From Shewanella avicenniae (GTDB lineage Bacteria; Pseudomonadota; Gammaproteobacteria; Enterobacterales; Shewanellaceae), in assembly GCF_017354945.1 (NCBI RefSeq), contig NZ_CP071503.1, positions 124,001 to 188,000 on the forward strand: a stretch of DNA of 64,000 nt, read 5' to 3'. The notes below the pieces were generated by a model that was not told the origin of the DNA, searched no databases, and worked only from the letters and a program-made list of their open reading frames with translations. Both the position numbers and the translations under genes were made by a program. Of this stretch, positions 36,016 through 44,899 are shown piece by piece (the first letter of the stretch is position 1; every line of letters starts with the position of its first letter).

Positions 36016-36054
36016 GACCTTTTTGATTTAGTTAAGCGGGGTGAGGGAACCCGC
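36016..36054 (-). promoter_or_regulatory. preQ1-I riboswitch controlling yhhQ
   Basis: On the minus strand GCGGG-TTCCCTCA-CCCCGC forms the P1 hairpin, followed by the A-rich tail TTAACTAAATCAAAAAGG that folds back into the loop. Both parts match the preQ1-I aptamer (compare the Thermoanaerobacter tengcongensis form with CCCCAG-TTAACAAAAC). The tail includes the AAGG ribosome site 8 bases before the ATG, so ligand binding should hide the site and turn off translation. Confidence 0.88.
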
Positions 36055-36077
36055 AATGACGCTCGAAAGCGGCGCAC

Positions 36078-36105
36078 ATTATAGTCAACTCGCGCCGTCT
36101 GACAA
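36078..36105 (-). promoter_or_regulatory. Sigma-70 promoter of yhhQ
   Basis: Minus strand TTGTCA, 16 bp, TATAAT. Transcription would start near 36071, just upstream of the preQ1 aptamer. Confidence 0.7.
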
Positions 36106-36112
36106 GTCGGCG

Positions 36113-37522
36113 TTAAAAATCCACCAAAATTGACATGATGGTGGCGATCTTGTTCTCTAACTCTTGCCATTCAGATTGTGGGTCTGAACCGGCCAAAATG
36201 CCTGCGCCCGCAAACAGATTAATGGTGCCCGGTTCTAATAAGGCACTGCGAATTGCCACCGCAAATTCACTGACATGGCGACTCAAATAACCACACGCGC
36301 CCGCGTACCAGCCACGGTTATAGCCTTCATATTCGCGAATAAAATCGAGCGCATTTTGCTTGGGCACGCCGCCCACGGCAGGTGTAGGGTGCATCGCCTG
36401 CAGCAGTTGGAAATCATTGACGCTGTGTTTAAGTTTGGCGCGAATGATGCGATGCAGGTGTTGAATATGGTTTAGCTTAAAGATGGCCAGCGGTGCATCG
36501 CCATCAACACTGTCACTCAACTTAGCTAACTCAGCTAAAATATGGCTGCGCACAAACTGGTTTTCGACACTGTTTTTGGCGTCGTCTAACAGCTGCTGCG
36601 CCAACAGCTGATCTTGCGCTTCGGTAATACCTCGTACAGTCGTGCCCGCCAAGGCTTCGGTTTTGAGTTGCTGCTCATGGCGCTGGAACAAACGCTCTGG
36701 CGTGCAGGAGATAAAGCTGCGCTCAGCGCTGAACTGAAAGCCAAACTGAAAACTGTTAGGGTTGCGCCCTTGCCAGCTGGCCAACACAGTCCAAGGATCG
36801 GGTGTATCCGCCACTTTTAGTTGGGTGTGACGCGACAACACCACTTTCGGGGTTTGCGCATTAAATTCGGGCTCGGTCACCATAGACACCAGCTGTTGCC
36901 AGCGTTGCTGATCCGGGGTGTCGCAGCGGGCTAACACTTCGGTTTTGCGGGGTGGCGCTAATGGCGCGGCGGGTACTAACGCGCCTAACGCTGTTTGTGC
37001 CAGTTGTAACTCTTGCTGTGGGTCTTTGTCGGCCAAATGCAGGTTGAGCAACAGTTGATAGTGCTCATCTTGGCGGCGCAGTTCAATCCGTGGCAACACA
37101 AAGCGCACGCGGCCAAATTCAGGCCAAGAGCTTTCGCGCCGATCAAAGGCGATACCGCCATAGTAGCGAATATCGGGTTCGGCTAAGCAGCCCAATTGCT
37201 GTTGATAAACGCTGGCCAGTTGCTCGTCGCTGACGCTTTGCTCGAAAAAAATTTGGTGGCAACTGCCCACGGCGGCGGCTTCAGCATCGGTATTACGCCC
37301 ATGCCAGTAGATTTTCGGAAATGTTTGCTGGCTGGCGATCCACGCCATTAATGGCAGCGCATCGATCTGCTGTTGCAGTTGCAGTACCGGAGCTTGAACG
37401 TCAAATAGATTCAGTTCATTGAGCCGCTGTTGCAGTGACTTAACGGCTTGCGAAAGAGAGGTAACAGACAAAAAGACGCTCCGAAAGGGTAAAACAGCCA
37501 CCTGAGGGGTCGTGGTTGGCAC
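36113..37522 (-). CDS. menF: MenF, isochorismate synthase
   Basis: Converts chorismate to isochorismate in menaquinone synthesis, needed for anaerobic respiration. The chorismate-binding domain is C-terminal: GTTVRGITEAQDQLLAQQLL, ILAELAKL, HPTPAVGGVPKQNALDFI and EYEGYNRGWYAGACGYL, and a final IATIMSIL segment. The frame opens at GTG 37522 (469 residues) with no clear ribosome site; a TTG at 37471 has GGAG seven bases before it and may be the real start. Other men genes are not in this window. Confidence 0.93.
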   Translation of the reverse strand: MPTTTPQVAVLPFRSVFLSVTSLSQAVKSLQQRLNELNLFDVQAPVLQLQQQIDALPLMAWIASQQTFPKIYWHGRNTDAEAAAVGSCHQIFFEQSVSDEQLASVYQQQLGCLAEPDIRYYGGIAFDRRESSWPEFGRVRFVLPRIELRRQDEHYQLLLNLHLADKDPQQELQLAQTALGALVPAAPLAPPRKTEVLARCDTPDQQRWQQLVSMVTEPEFNAQTPKVVLSRHTQLKVADTPDPWTVLASWQGRNPNSFQFGFQFSAERSFISCTPERLFQRHEQQLKTEALAGTTVRGITEAQDQLLAQQLLDDAKNSVENQFVRSHILAELAKLSDSVDGDAPLAIFKLNHIQHLHRIIRAKLKHSVNDFQLLQAMHPTPAVGGVPKQNALDFIREYEGYNRGWYAGACGYLSRHVSEFAVAIRSALLEPGTINLFAGAGILAGSDPQSEWQELENKIATIMSILVDF

Positions 37523-37710
37523 AATATTGCTTTAACACAAACTAAAGTTAGCGGCTCAGAGTGTCAAGCAATCCGATGCTAAGGTGTGATTTTTGCCGTG
37601 ATCTGAATCGTGAAAGTTGTCAAAAAATTGTGATCAAGGTGGACATTTTTTCGAATTCAACTGCGCGCATGTGTCAAAATGTCGCAACTGGGCATTTATT
37701 GCTGCTCCAT

Positions 37711-37781
37711 CTGATGAGAATATTAGATCCTGATGGCTTTTTGGGTGTTATTCCCTTTATGCTTGCGCACCGTCTCATCAG
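37711..37781 (+). promoter_or_regulatory. Structured leader RNA before the TonB receptor operon
   Basis: Perfect 9-bp closing stem CTGATGAGA (37711-37719) with TCTCATCAG (37773-37781) enclosing about 53 nt, with an inner pairing GGTG (37744-37747) with CACC (37768-37771). It ends 46 nt before the start codon. This resembles an aptamer, but I cannot assign it to a known riboswitch class. Confidence 0.5.
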
Positions 37782-37827
37782 AATTGATGTCGAAATCCTG
37801 TCTTATTCATTCACAAGGCATAGCATA

Positions 37828-39942
37828 ATGTCAAAATTACCAGCAAGAATCTCACTTCTGGCGTTAGCCGTGGGGTGCGCCTGTCAAGCCAATGCAGACG
37901 AGCAAATTGTGCGTGATCGTTTGCTCAACGTAAACGAAGTAATTGTGGTGCAGGGCGATAAGCCAACTGCAGTGACTGAGGCAACCACTCACTGGAGTGT
38001 GACTGCTGATGACATCAAAGCAATGGGTGCGGTGAGCTTAGAAGATGTATTGGAAACTGTGCCGGGCGTTTACGTGCGTTACGGCGGTCAAGGCACTCCG
38101 CGCATCGATATTCGTGGCTTTAAAACTCGCCACGTTACCCTGTTAATCAACGGTGTACCTGCCAACAGTGCTGACGATGGTCAGTTCGACCCAAGTTTGA
38201 TCCCAACCAGCCAAATTGAAACGGTTGAAGTGTCGATGGGCCCAGCCTCGGTGCTGTATGGTCCAGGTGGCGCGGGTGGTGTTATCAACATCATCACCAA
38301 GCAAGGGCAAAATGCACCGGCATTTGCCGCCAAAGTGGAAGGTTCACAAAACTCAACCTACAACAGCGAAATGAGCTTGGCGGGTAGCGGCGACAACTGG
38401 CAAGGGCTGGTCAGCGCGAGCTATCAAACCACAGACGGTTTCCCAATGTCTTCAGATTACGTAGCGACTGAATACCAAGACCGCGACACCCGCTTGAACG
38501 CTGATCGGACTATTCGTAATTTTTACGCTCAGGGCAGCTATTGGATCAATGACGACACCCAACTGATTGCCAACGCAGCGTTCCGCTCTGGTGATTGGGG
38601 CCAAGCTCCGCGCGATGGTAGCGGTGTGAGCAATGTGCGTTATCAAGGGGTAGATGACTACCAAGGTACTACAGTGCAGTTGGGTATTGCCCACAAGCTG
38701 AATGACACTCTGACGTTACGTGGTTTCGGTTACCACAACCAAACCGATAAAGTGGATCAAACCTTTACCGATGAGACCTATGCCGCACTGTCTGCGGCGC
38801 AAGACAGCACCTCTAAAGTGCAGGGCATTAACCTGCAGCTGATTGCTGACTTTGCTGAAAAAGGCATCTGGAGCACCTCGGCTATTGCAGAAAAGCAAAG
38901 CTGGGATTCTGAAGATACTCAATATCCAGCGGTAGCCACTGGTGGTTCAGGTAGCGGCTCTGGTTCAGGTGGTGGTTCTGGTTCAGGTAGCGGCTCTGGT
39001 TCGGGCGGCGGCTCTGGCTCAGGTGGTGGTTCTGGTTCGGGCGGTGGTTCTGGTTCAGGTAGCGGTTCTGGCAGCAGCGCAGCACCGACCGTTACCTCAT
39101 TGTCAGATTCGGCTTGGGTTTACACCTTAGCGACCGAATATCAACATCAGTTGGGTGATAACTTTGGTTACACCGTGGGGGCGGGCTTCCATAGTATGGA
39201 TGCCGACAACAACTCAGATGATGATTACTCCGCTATGGCTTCAAGCTACTGGCAAGCACTGGAAGGCACTAAGCTGACCTTAGGTGTGGCGCGTAAGATT
39301 CGTTTCCCATCAATGTCAGATCTGTATGACTTGTCATCCGGTAACTTGGATCTGGAAACTGAAACATCACGGCATCTGGAACTGGGTTTGAGTCAAGACT
39401 TGGGCTGGCAAAGTGCGTTGGATATCCATGTCTTTACCACGGATACCGACAACTACATTGCCAACGACAGCAACGGTGTGTCACAAAACATCGGTGATTA
39501 TCGTTTTAATGGTTATGATGCCACTATCACTAACCAAAGCATTGAAGGTTTGAAACTGAGCTTGGCGTATAACTACCTCAACTCAAAAGACCGTCATGCA
39601 GATGAAACTCGCAGCGATGGGTTAAACTATCGTCCAAAACACCAAATCCGTTTTGAAGCGGCATATCAACTGCCAACCGATACCAAGTTGCACCTGAATG
39701 TGCAGCGGGTGATCGACCAAGTGTACTTCCAAAACGTGCGAGTAAACGGTGTACGTACCCTGACAGAGTTCGGCTTGAATCCATACACCTTAGTGGATGT
39801 GAAGCTGAGCCAAGGCTTCATGGATGATAAGTTAGAGATGTATATCCGCGCTGCCAATCTGTTGGATGAAAATTACTACCAAAGCGACTCCATGCCGATG
39901 GCAGGTCGTCAGGTATTTTTAGGACTTAACTGGCAGATTTAA
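37828..39942 (+). CDS. TonB-dependent outer-membrane receptor with Gly-Ser loop insert
   Basis: Active-uptake receptor of 704 residues. A signal peptide (ISLLALAVGCACQANA) is followed by a TonB-box-like NEVIVVQGD, a plug domain (VLETVPGVYVRYGGQGTPRI, DIRGFKTRHVTLLING, GPGGAGGVINIITKQG) and a 22-strand type barrel ending in a hydrophobic/aromatic C-terminus (VFLGLNWQI). A Gly-Ser stretch of about 47 residues interrupts one extracellular loop. ATG 37828 has a clear signal peptide; the frame from 37561 does not. It is the first gene of an uptake operon; the ligand is unknown. Confidence 0.9.
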   Translation: MSKLPARISLLALAVGCACQANADEQIVRDRLLNVNEVIVVQGDKPTAVTEATTHWSVTADDIKAMGAVSLEDVLETVPGVYVRYGGQGTPRIDIRGFKTRHVTLLINGVPANSADDGQFDPSLIPTSQIETVEVSMGPASVLYGPGGAGGVINIITKQGQNAPAFAAKVEGSQNSTYNSEMSLAGSGDNWQGLVSASYQTTDGFPMSSDYVATEYQDRDTRLNADRTIRNFYAQGSYWINDDTQLIANAAFRSGDWGQAPRDGSGVSNVRYQGVDDYQGTTVQLGIAHKLNDTLTLRGFGYHNQTDKVDQTFTDETYAALSAAQDSTSKVQGINLQLIADFAEKGIWSTSAIAEKQSWDSEDTQYPAVATGGSGSGSGSGGGSGSGSGSGSGGGSGSGGGSGSGGGSGSGSGSGSSAAPTVTSLSDSAWVYTLATEYQHQLGDNFGYTVGAGFHSMDADNNSDDDYSAMASSYWQALEGTKLTLGVARKIRFPSMSDLYDLSSGNLDLETETSRHLELGLSQDLGWQSALDIHVFTTDTDNYIANDSNGVSQNIGDYRFNGYDATITNQSIEGLKLSLAYNYLNSKDRHADETRSDGLNYRPKHQIRFEAAYQLPTDTKLHLNVQRVIDQVYFQNVRVNGVRTLTEFGLNPYTLVDVKLSQGFMDDKLEMYIRAANLLDENYYQSDSMPMAGRQVFLGLNWQI
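38941..39078 (+). repeat. In-frame Gly-Ser minisatellite
   Basis: Tandem 6- and 12-bp units built from GGTTCAGGTAGC, GGCTCT and GGTGGTTCT encode (GS)n/(GGGS)n. All units stay in frame with the receptor gene. Likely variable in length between strains. Confidence 0.9.
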
Positions 39943-39944
39943 TC

Positions 39945-41291
39945 ATGCGTTTGCTCGAACTGGATGGGGTGAATTTTAACTATGGCAGCGGCCAGCCGTG
40001 GATCTTTCGAGATCTCAATTTTCGGCTGGAGTCTGGTAGTTGCCATTGTCTCACTGGCCCTACAGGTTCGGGTAAATCCACCCTGCTACAGTTACTTGCC
40101 GGATTACTGAGCCGCCCATTTGAGGGCGGCGTCTTTCGTCGGCAAGGCTTGCTAGTCGGATTGGTGATGCAAGATCCGCAAGTGCAGTTGCTGCGCCAAA
40201 CCGTAGGCGCCGAAGTGGCGTTTGCGCTAGAAAACTTGGCGTTAGCCTCTGAAGAGATGATCCCCATGGTGCAACGCGCGTTGCGCCGTGTGGGTTTATT
40301 TGTCAGCTTAGATTGTCCCATCAGCAATCTGTCGTTGGGGCAAAAATACCGTTTAATGATGGCGGCGCAGCTGGTGTGCAACCCTGCGGTGCTGTTACTC
40401 GATGAGCCGTGGGCGCAACTCGATGATCGTGGCGTTGATGAACTGCTGATGGTTATCCGCGGCCTGGTGGCTGATGGCATTGCGGTGGTGATCAGCGAAC
40501 ACAATCCGCGTCCTTTTGATGGTCTGGTTGATAACTTTTGGCAACTGGCCGATGGTCGCTTGCTCGCTGGCATCTATCAAACTCGGCACACGATTCCGAT
40601 GAAAGCGATAGCAGCGCGCGATGAAGTGATCGTCGAGTTTGATCCATTTGAATATCGCTTTTTAGGTGATAGCCCGCTGTTTAGCAGTGAGCACCCGCTG
40701 CAAGTGCGCCGCGGTGAGTTAATTTCAATTGTGGGCGATAATGGCGCTGGTAAAAGCAGTTTGATGAAGTCGATGGCGGGAATACAGGGCAATACGGCGT
40801 CGTTACCGCTCAAAGTGTTTGGCGAGCGTCCCAAAGCCGGAGCTTATGGGGCCAAGTTAGGTTTGTTGATGCAGCGTCCGAATCGGCAGCTGTTTGAAAA
40901 CAGCGTGCACGATGAAATCACCTTTAGCCTAAAACGCTTTTCTCTGCCGCTCGACAGTGCTTGTGAATTATTACATGAACTCGGTCTTGCGGAGTTTGCA
41001 AAACTCTCGCCGCATAAGCTGTCATATGGGCAGCAGCATTTGGTCGCCTTAGCATCCTTGGTGTGTTACCAGCCGCAGCTGCTGTTACTCGACGATCCAC
41101 TTGCGGGGTTAGATGCTGAGTATTTTGACCGCTTCTGTTTAATGATCAATCGCCTCCGTGAGCAAGGCTCGGCCGTGGTGATCACCAGTCACAGGCCGTT
41201 AAAACATATTCCCACCACACAGCAGTGGGATATATCAAAGGGGATGCTATTGAATCGCCATTCAGTTGAGGAAACTCACCATGCCTGTTAG
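39945..41291 (+). CDS. Fused double ABC ATPase of an ECF-type importer
   Basis: One 448-residue chain holds two ATPase domains, equivalent to EcfA and EcfA'. Domain 1: Walker A GPTGSGKST, signature LSLGQKYR, Walker B LLLDEPWAQLDD. Domain 2 (from about residue 225): GDNGAGKSS, LSYGQQHL, LLLDDPLAGLDA. It begins 2 bp after the receptor stop and overlaps the EcfT gene by 11 bp. It powers uptake of the ligand delivered by the TonB receptor. Confidence 0.92.
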   Translation: MRLLELDGVNFNYGSGQPWIFRDLNFRLESGSCHCLTGPTGSGKSTLLQLLAGLLSRPFEGGVFRRQGLLVGLVMQDPQVQLLRQTVGAEVAFALENLALASEEMIPMVQRALRRVGLFVSLDCPISNLSLGQKYRLMMAAQLVCNPAVLLLDEPWAQLDDRGVDELLMVIRGLVADGIAVVISEHNPRPFDGLVDNFWQLADGRLLAGIYQTRHTIPMKAIAARDEVIVEFDPFEYRFLGDSPLFSSEHPLQVRRGELISIVGDNGAGKSSLMKSMAGIQGNTASLPLKVFGERPKAGAYGAKLGLLMQRPNRQLFENSVHDEITFSLKRFSLPLDSACELLHELGLAEFAKLSPHKLSYGQQHLVALASLVCYQPQLLLLDDPLAGLDAEYFDRFCLMINRLREQGSAVVITSHRPLKHIPTTQQWDISKGMLLNRHSVEETHHAC

Positions 41292-41961
41292 TCAGTTTTC
41301 CCGCCCCCATTCGCAGCCTGTGTCTGGTAGAACCTTGTGGTTTGCGGGCATAGCGATGTTACTGGCGCTGTTGCTATCTTCAGCCGCCTTTTTTCTCCCC
41401 GACGCGCAATTGCCGTGGTTAGTCCTCGTGAATGCCCTGTTAGTGTTGCACGGGGTGATCAACAAAGGGCGCATTAGCGGTCTGATTCGTTACATCGCCA
41501 TGCAACTGGTATTCACCGTGGTGCTTTATTTGGCGATTCACGGTGGTAACCAAGTGGGCCAAGGGCTGTTGGCGGTGGCGCGGATTTTTCTTGCGGTGGT
41601 GCCGGGATGGTGGCTGACACACAGTGTCAGCGGTGAAGCCATTGGTGAGTTACTCAGTAAATTTATGCCATCCAAATGGGCCTTTGTGGCCGTCGCATCA
41701 CTGAATTTGCTGCCGTTTATGATGAATGAAGCCCGCGAAATTTATCAATTGCAGCTGCTACGCGGTGCGCGAATTGCGCCAAAACAACTGTTGAATCCGC
41801 GTAACTGGAGCGAGCTGTGCTACTGCGTGTTATTTCCGCTGCTGGTGCAACTGCTGAAATTAGCGCAACAAACCGCAATCGCAGCACGGGCACGCCATTT
41901 TGGCCATAAATTGCGTCGTACGCATTGGCGCCTTGCGCGGAGTAAACATGACCACAAGTAG
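41281..41961 (+). CDS. EcfT/CbiQ-like membrane coupling protein
   Basis: Inner-membrane protein of 226 residues with several hydrophobic segments and the EcfT coupling-helix motifs, which contain Ala-Arg-Gly type sequences (LQLLRGARIAP and AIAARARHFG). These helices normally contact the ATPase pair. The ATG at 41281 has GAGGA before it; the frame reaches a TTG at 41266. It overlaps both neighbours, so the stoichiometry is translationally set. Confidence 0.88.
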   Translation: MPVSQFSRPHSQPVSGRTLWFAGIAMLLALLLSSAAFFLPDAQLPWLVLVNALLVLHGVINKGRISGLIRYIAMQLVFTVVLYLAIHGGNQVGQGLLAVARIFLAVVPGWWLTHSVSGEAIGELLSKFMPSKWAFVAVASLNLLPFMMNEAREIYQLQLLRGARIAPKQLLNPRNWSELCYCVLFPLLVQLLKLAQQTAIAARARHFGHKLRRTHWRLARSKHDHK

Positions 41962-42544
41962 TCACAGTAACAATAGCCACACCCATGAGAGCCAACCTAG
42001 AGGCTTTCAACTGCAGGATGCACTGTTTATCGGTTTCTGCGCCACGTTGCTGGTGGCATTAAAGAGCATTTTGCGGCTTCGTTTAGGGCTTTCGGGGCAC
42101 TCGATGCTGTTGATGAGTTTCTTCTATCTCATCTGTTATTGCACCGTGGCGCGGATTGGCGCGATTACCGCGTGTGGGGCAATGGCGGGTGCCGTGGCGG
42201 CGGTGATCGGTGTCGGCAAAGGTGGCCCCTTCCTGTTTATCAAGTTTCTCGCCCCAGCGATCGCGATGGAACTGACCTTGATCATCGTGCAAAGCCTATT
42301 AACCCTGCGCTGGCGGCTGATTGTGGTGGCTGTTGTCGGCAGTATTGCTTGGTCTGCCAAAGGGCTACTGGAAGATCTCTTGGTCGGTATGAGCTGGCAA
42401 GTGGCCTTAGTGCGTTTTGGCACCAAAGTCGCGGCGGGTGGCTTGTTTGCTGCCATTGGTGCGTTATTGGTTATTCCGGTGATGAAGCGCTTAAAAGCGC
42501 ACGATTTGTTATATCGCAACAGTAAGTTAGATCAGGAGTTTTGA
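41948..42544 (+). CDS. ECF substrate-binding (S) component, ligand unknown
   Basis: Protein of 198 residues with about five to six membrane segments and a His-rich N-terminus (HSNNSHTHESQ). Size, position after EcfT, and the pattern FQLQDALFIGFCATLLVALK and GAVAAVIGVGKGG fit an S component. The ATG at 41948 has GGAG before it and overlaps ecfT. The His-rich start may bind a metal, but this is inference. Confidence 0.72.
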   Translation: MTTSSHSNNSHTHESQPRGFQLQDALFIGFCATLLVALKSILRLRLGLSGHSMLLMSFFYLICYCTVARIGAITACGAMAGAVAAVIGVGKGGPFLFIKFLAPAIAMELTLIIVQSLLTLRWRLIVVAVVGSIAWSAKGLLEDLLVGMSWQVALVRFGTKVAAGGLFAAIGALLVIPVMKRLKAHDLLYRNSKLDQEF

Positions 42545-43281
42545 TGACCGATTGGTTGATTTGTATCGACGATACCGATGACATTGGCACCAAAGGCACC
42601 GGCGAAATTGCCAGTGAAATTGCCGATATTTTGCAGCAGGCAGACCCTCAGGCGAGATTGTCGTTCGTGACCCGTCATCAGTTGTATGTACATCCTGATA
42701 TTCCCTACACCTCCCATAACAGCGCCATGTGTTTTGCCTACAGCGGCAGCCTGTCGTTGTGTCAGTTGCGTGAATTGGCGATTCATCATCTGCAGCAAGA
42801 ATCTGCTGCAGCGGCCGACCCCGGTTTGGCGTTAGTTAATCTTGCAGAACTGGATGACGTTGAAGTGCTGAAGCAGTTTGGCCTCAGCGCTAAACAGCAA
42901 GTCTTGACCAAAGCGGATGCCTATCAACTGGCTGATCAGCTGGGTATTGCGCTGAGTGAACACGGTGGCACAGGTCAGGGCGTTATTGGGGCCATCGCCG
43001 GTTTAGGTTTACGTTTGACTGGCAACGATGGCCGCGTAAAAGGCCAGATCCAATTGGGTCAAGGTGAGCAACCCGCGCAATATCAAGTGACTGATGTGCT
43101 CGCACGCACTGGACTCGATGGGGTATTGACCACCGATGGCCAGTGGTTGGACGGCGATGAAACCGTGTGGCTATCAGGTAAAGTCAAAGCGGTGTGGGCG
43201 CACAGCAAGTTTGCCCTGCTGGTGAGTTCAACTGAGCACGGCTGGAGTAACGCCAGCAAACAAGCGTTGAAGGATTATTGA
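42544..43281 (+). CDS. TiaS-like domain protein of the uptake operon
   Basis: Protein of 245 residues. The N-terminus (ICIDDTDDIGTKGTGEIASE) resembles the catalytic-domain start of archaeal TiaS, the agmatine-tRNA ligase family, but the tRNA-binding OB-fold and zinc ribbon are absent. A second conserved block is EHGGTGQGVIGAIAGLGLR. The start overlaps the S-component stop (TGATG). Its role is unknown; it may modify or chelate the imported ligand using a nucleotide. Confidence 0.65.
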   Translation: MTDWLICIDDTDDIGTKGTGEIASEIADILQQADPQARLSFVTRHQLYVHPDIPYTSHNSAMCFAYSGSLSLCQLRELAIHHLQQESAAAADPGLALVNLAELDDVEVLKQFGLSAKQQVLTKADAYQLADQLGIALSEHGGTGQGVIGAIAGLGLRLTGNDGRVKGQIQLGQGEQPAQYQVTDVLARTGLDGVLTTDGQWLDGDETVWLSGKVKAVWAHSKFALLVSSTEHGWSNASKQALKDY

Positions 43282-43511
43282 TGTCTTTGCCAGATCACTT
43301 TGCTTATTTCGATGGCCAATGGGTATTTAACGGTGGCCGTGAGGATCTCGACACTGCGCGCGAGCAAGCGGCAATATGCCCTCGCTTTCAAGAGGATGAC
43401 GAAGATGAGCAAGTCGATGATGTGCGCAAAAGTTGCTATAACTGCGCCTTTCGACGTTGGTCTCCGGACAGTTTTAGCTGCACGGTCATGGCCGATATTA
43501 TCCTTAGCTAA
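43281..43511 (+). CDS. Small Cys-containing protein ending the uptake operon
   Basis: Acidic protein of 76 residues with four cysteines: C33 in ICPRF, then CYNC (C51, C54) and C66 in SFSCTVM, enough for a zinc or iron-sulfur site. Its ATG overlaps the stop of the TiaS-like gene. It could supply the zinc-ribbon part missing from that protein. No family recognised; function inferred only from coupling. Confidence 0.6.
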   Translation: MSLPDHFAYFDGQWVFNGGREDLDTAREQAAICPRFQEDDEDEQVDDVRKSCYNCAFRRWSPDSFSCTVMADIILS

Positions 43512-43639
43512 TTATAAAAAATGTCGCCTTGATACAGGCAAAAATTAACCATAGCTTATAAACTAAAGCTTCTTGTATCAGTCGCTGTGCGTGGCACAGT
43601 CGCACGGTCAGATTGGCCGATGTTTTCGGGAAGCGCTCC

Positions 43640-44830
43640 ATGTCAGAAGTACTGCAGCCAGCAGATTTAGTCAAAGTACCTGTCGCAAATGTTGAACTGG
43701 GCATGTACGTTGCTGCCATTGAAAGCAACGGCAAAGTTGCCGTCACTAATGCGGGCAAATTATCAAAAGCCGCGATTGCTACCTTGCAAGCGCGTGGGAT
43801 TAAATTTGTTTGGGTCGACATGGGACGTTCCGATATTGCCGCGCCTGCTGCTGAAGCATCCGCAGTAGAAGAGATTCCTGCCGCAACTCCCAAGACTAAA
43901 CGCGCAATCAATCGTCAACAGGCCCAAGATGATGCCAAATCTCTGCTCAATGAAGCCAAAGGCTTGATCCGCAAAGTGCTGTCGGAAACCTTTGAAGGCA
44001 AGGCAATTGAAGTAAAGCCGTTTGAAGCGTTGGCCGACAATATGATTGAGTCAGTCATGGGCCATTCAGATGCGCTGAAGTGTGTCAGTGCCTTGCGCTC
44101 CAAAGATGCGTACTTACTGGAACATTCGGTAAACGTTGCCGTGCTGTTGGTGACCTTTGGCCGCTACCTCAACTTTGACCGCCCCATGCTAAAACAGTTA
44201 GCCATTGGTGGCATTTTGCACGATATCGGCAAGATCAAGGTCGATGATGCGATTCTCAACAAACCCGGCAAATTGACCCCGGAAGAGTTTGAAGAGATGA
44301 AACTGCATCAGGTGTATGCCATGCCGATTATGTCGGAAGCCACCGGTATTTCGCAGATCAGTAAAGATGTCTGCTTAATGCACCATGAAAAGCTCGATGG
44401 CAAAGGTTATCCGCGTGGTCTCAAAGGCGATCAACTGCCAAAGCATGGCCGCATGAGCTGCATTGTCGATATTTACGATGCCTTGACCGCGACCCGCTGT
44501 TACAAAGAAGCCATGAGCCCAGCTGCAGCGTTTAAAATTTTGCTGAGCTTAACGCCGTTCCACCTCGATGAAAGCTTGGTATATGAATTTATCCGTTGTG
44601 TCGGGGTTTATCCGGTGGGCTCGCTGGTGGAACTGTCTGATGGCCGTGTTGGCATTGTTTGGGATACCGAAGGGCGTGATGTAACCCATCCGATTGTGAA
44701 ATGCTTCTATAACAACAAGCACAAGCACCATACCGAAGTGACCTTGGTGGATTTAAAGCTGTCGGCACTGCATATCGAACGCGGTGTGTCGCCCAGTAGC
44801 ATGGACGTTGACCCTAGTCCCTTCTATTAA
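43640..44830 (+). CDS. HD-GYP domain protein, probable cyclic-di-GMP phosphodiesterase
   Basis: Protein of 396 residues. A DUF3391-type N-terminal region (VKVPVANVELGMYVAAIES) is followed by an HD-GYP domain from about residue 160: HSVNVAVL, GGILHDIGKIKVDD, HHEKLDGKGYPRG and DIYDALTATRCYKEA, with metal-binding and GYP residues intact. It most likely degrades cyclic-di-GMP. The ATG at 43640 fits the family; the frame reaches a TTG at 43613. A terminator follows. Confidence 0.92.
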   Translation: MSEVLQPADLVKVPVANVELGMYVAAIESNGKVAVTNAGKLSKAAIATLQARGIKFVWVDMGRSDIAAPAAEASAVEEIPAATPKTKRAINRQQAQDDAKSLLNEAKGLIRKVLSETFEGKAIEVKPFEALADNMIESVMGHSDALKCVSALRSKDAYLLEHSVNVAVLLVTFGRYLNFDRPMLKQLAIGGILHDIGKIKVDDAILNKPGKLTPEEFEEMKLHQVYAMPIMSEATGISQISKDVCLMHHEKLDGKGYPRGLKGDQLPKHGRMSCIVDIYDALTATRCYKEAMSPAAAFKILLSLTPFHLDESLVYEFIRCVGVYPVGSLVELSDGRVGIVWDTEGRDVTHPIVKCFYNNKHKHHTEVTLVDLKLSALHIERGVSPSSMDVDPSPFY

Positions 44831-44856
44831 TTTTTACTGTAGCCGTTACACTGTCG

Positions 44857-44883
44857 AGGCCTGCACTTATCGCAGGCCTTTTC
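44857..44883 (+). terminator. Rho-independent terminator after the HD-GYP gene
   Basis: AGGCCTGC (44857-44864) pairs with GCAGGCCT (44872-44879), followed by TTTT. Confidence 0.85.
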
Positions 44884-44899
44884 TATGTTGGAGGTTTGC

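Noticed and set aside
37711..37800. CTGATGAG and GAAA resembling a hammerhead ribozyme core
   Set aside because: CTGATGAG is paired in a perfect stem with TCTCATCAG and the GAAA lies too far away for stem II geometry.
38942..39130. Open frames on both strands over the Gly-Ser repeat
   Set aside because: They arise from the repeat composition and lie inside a well-supported receptor gene.
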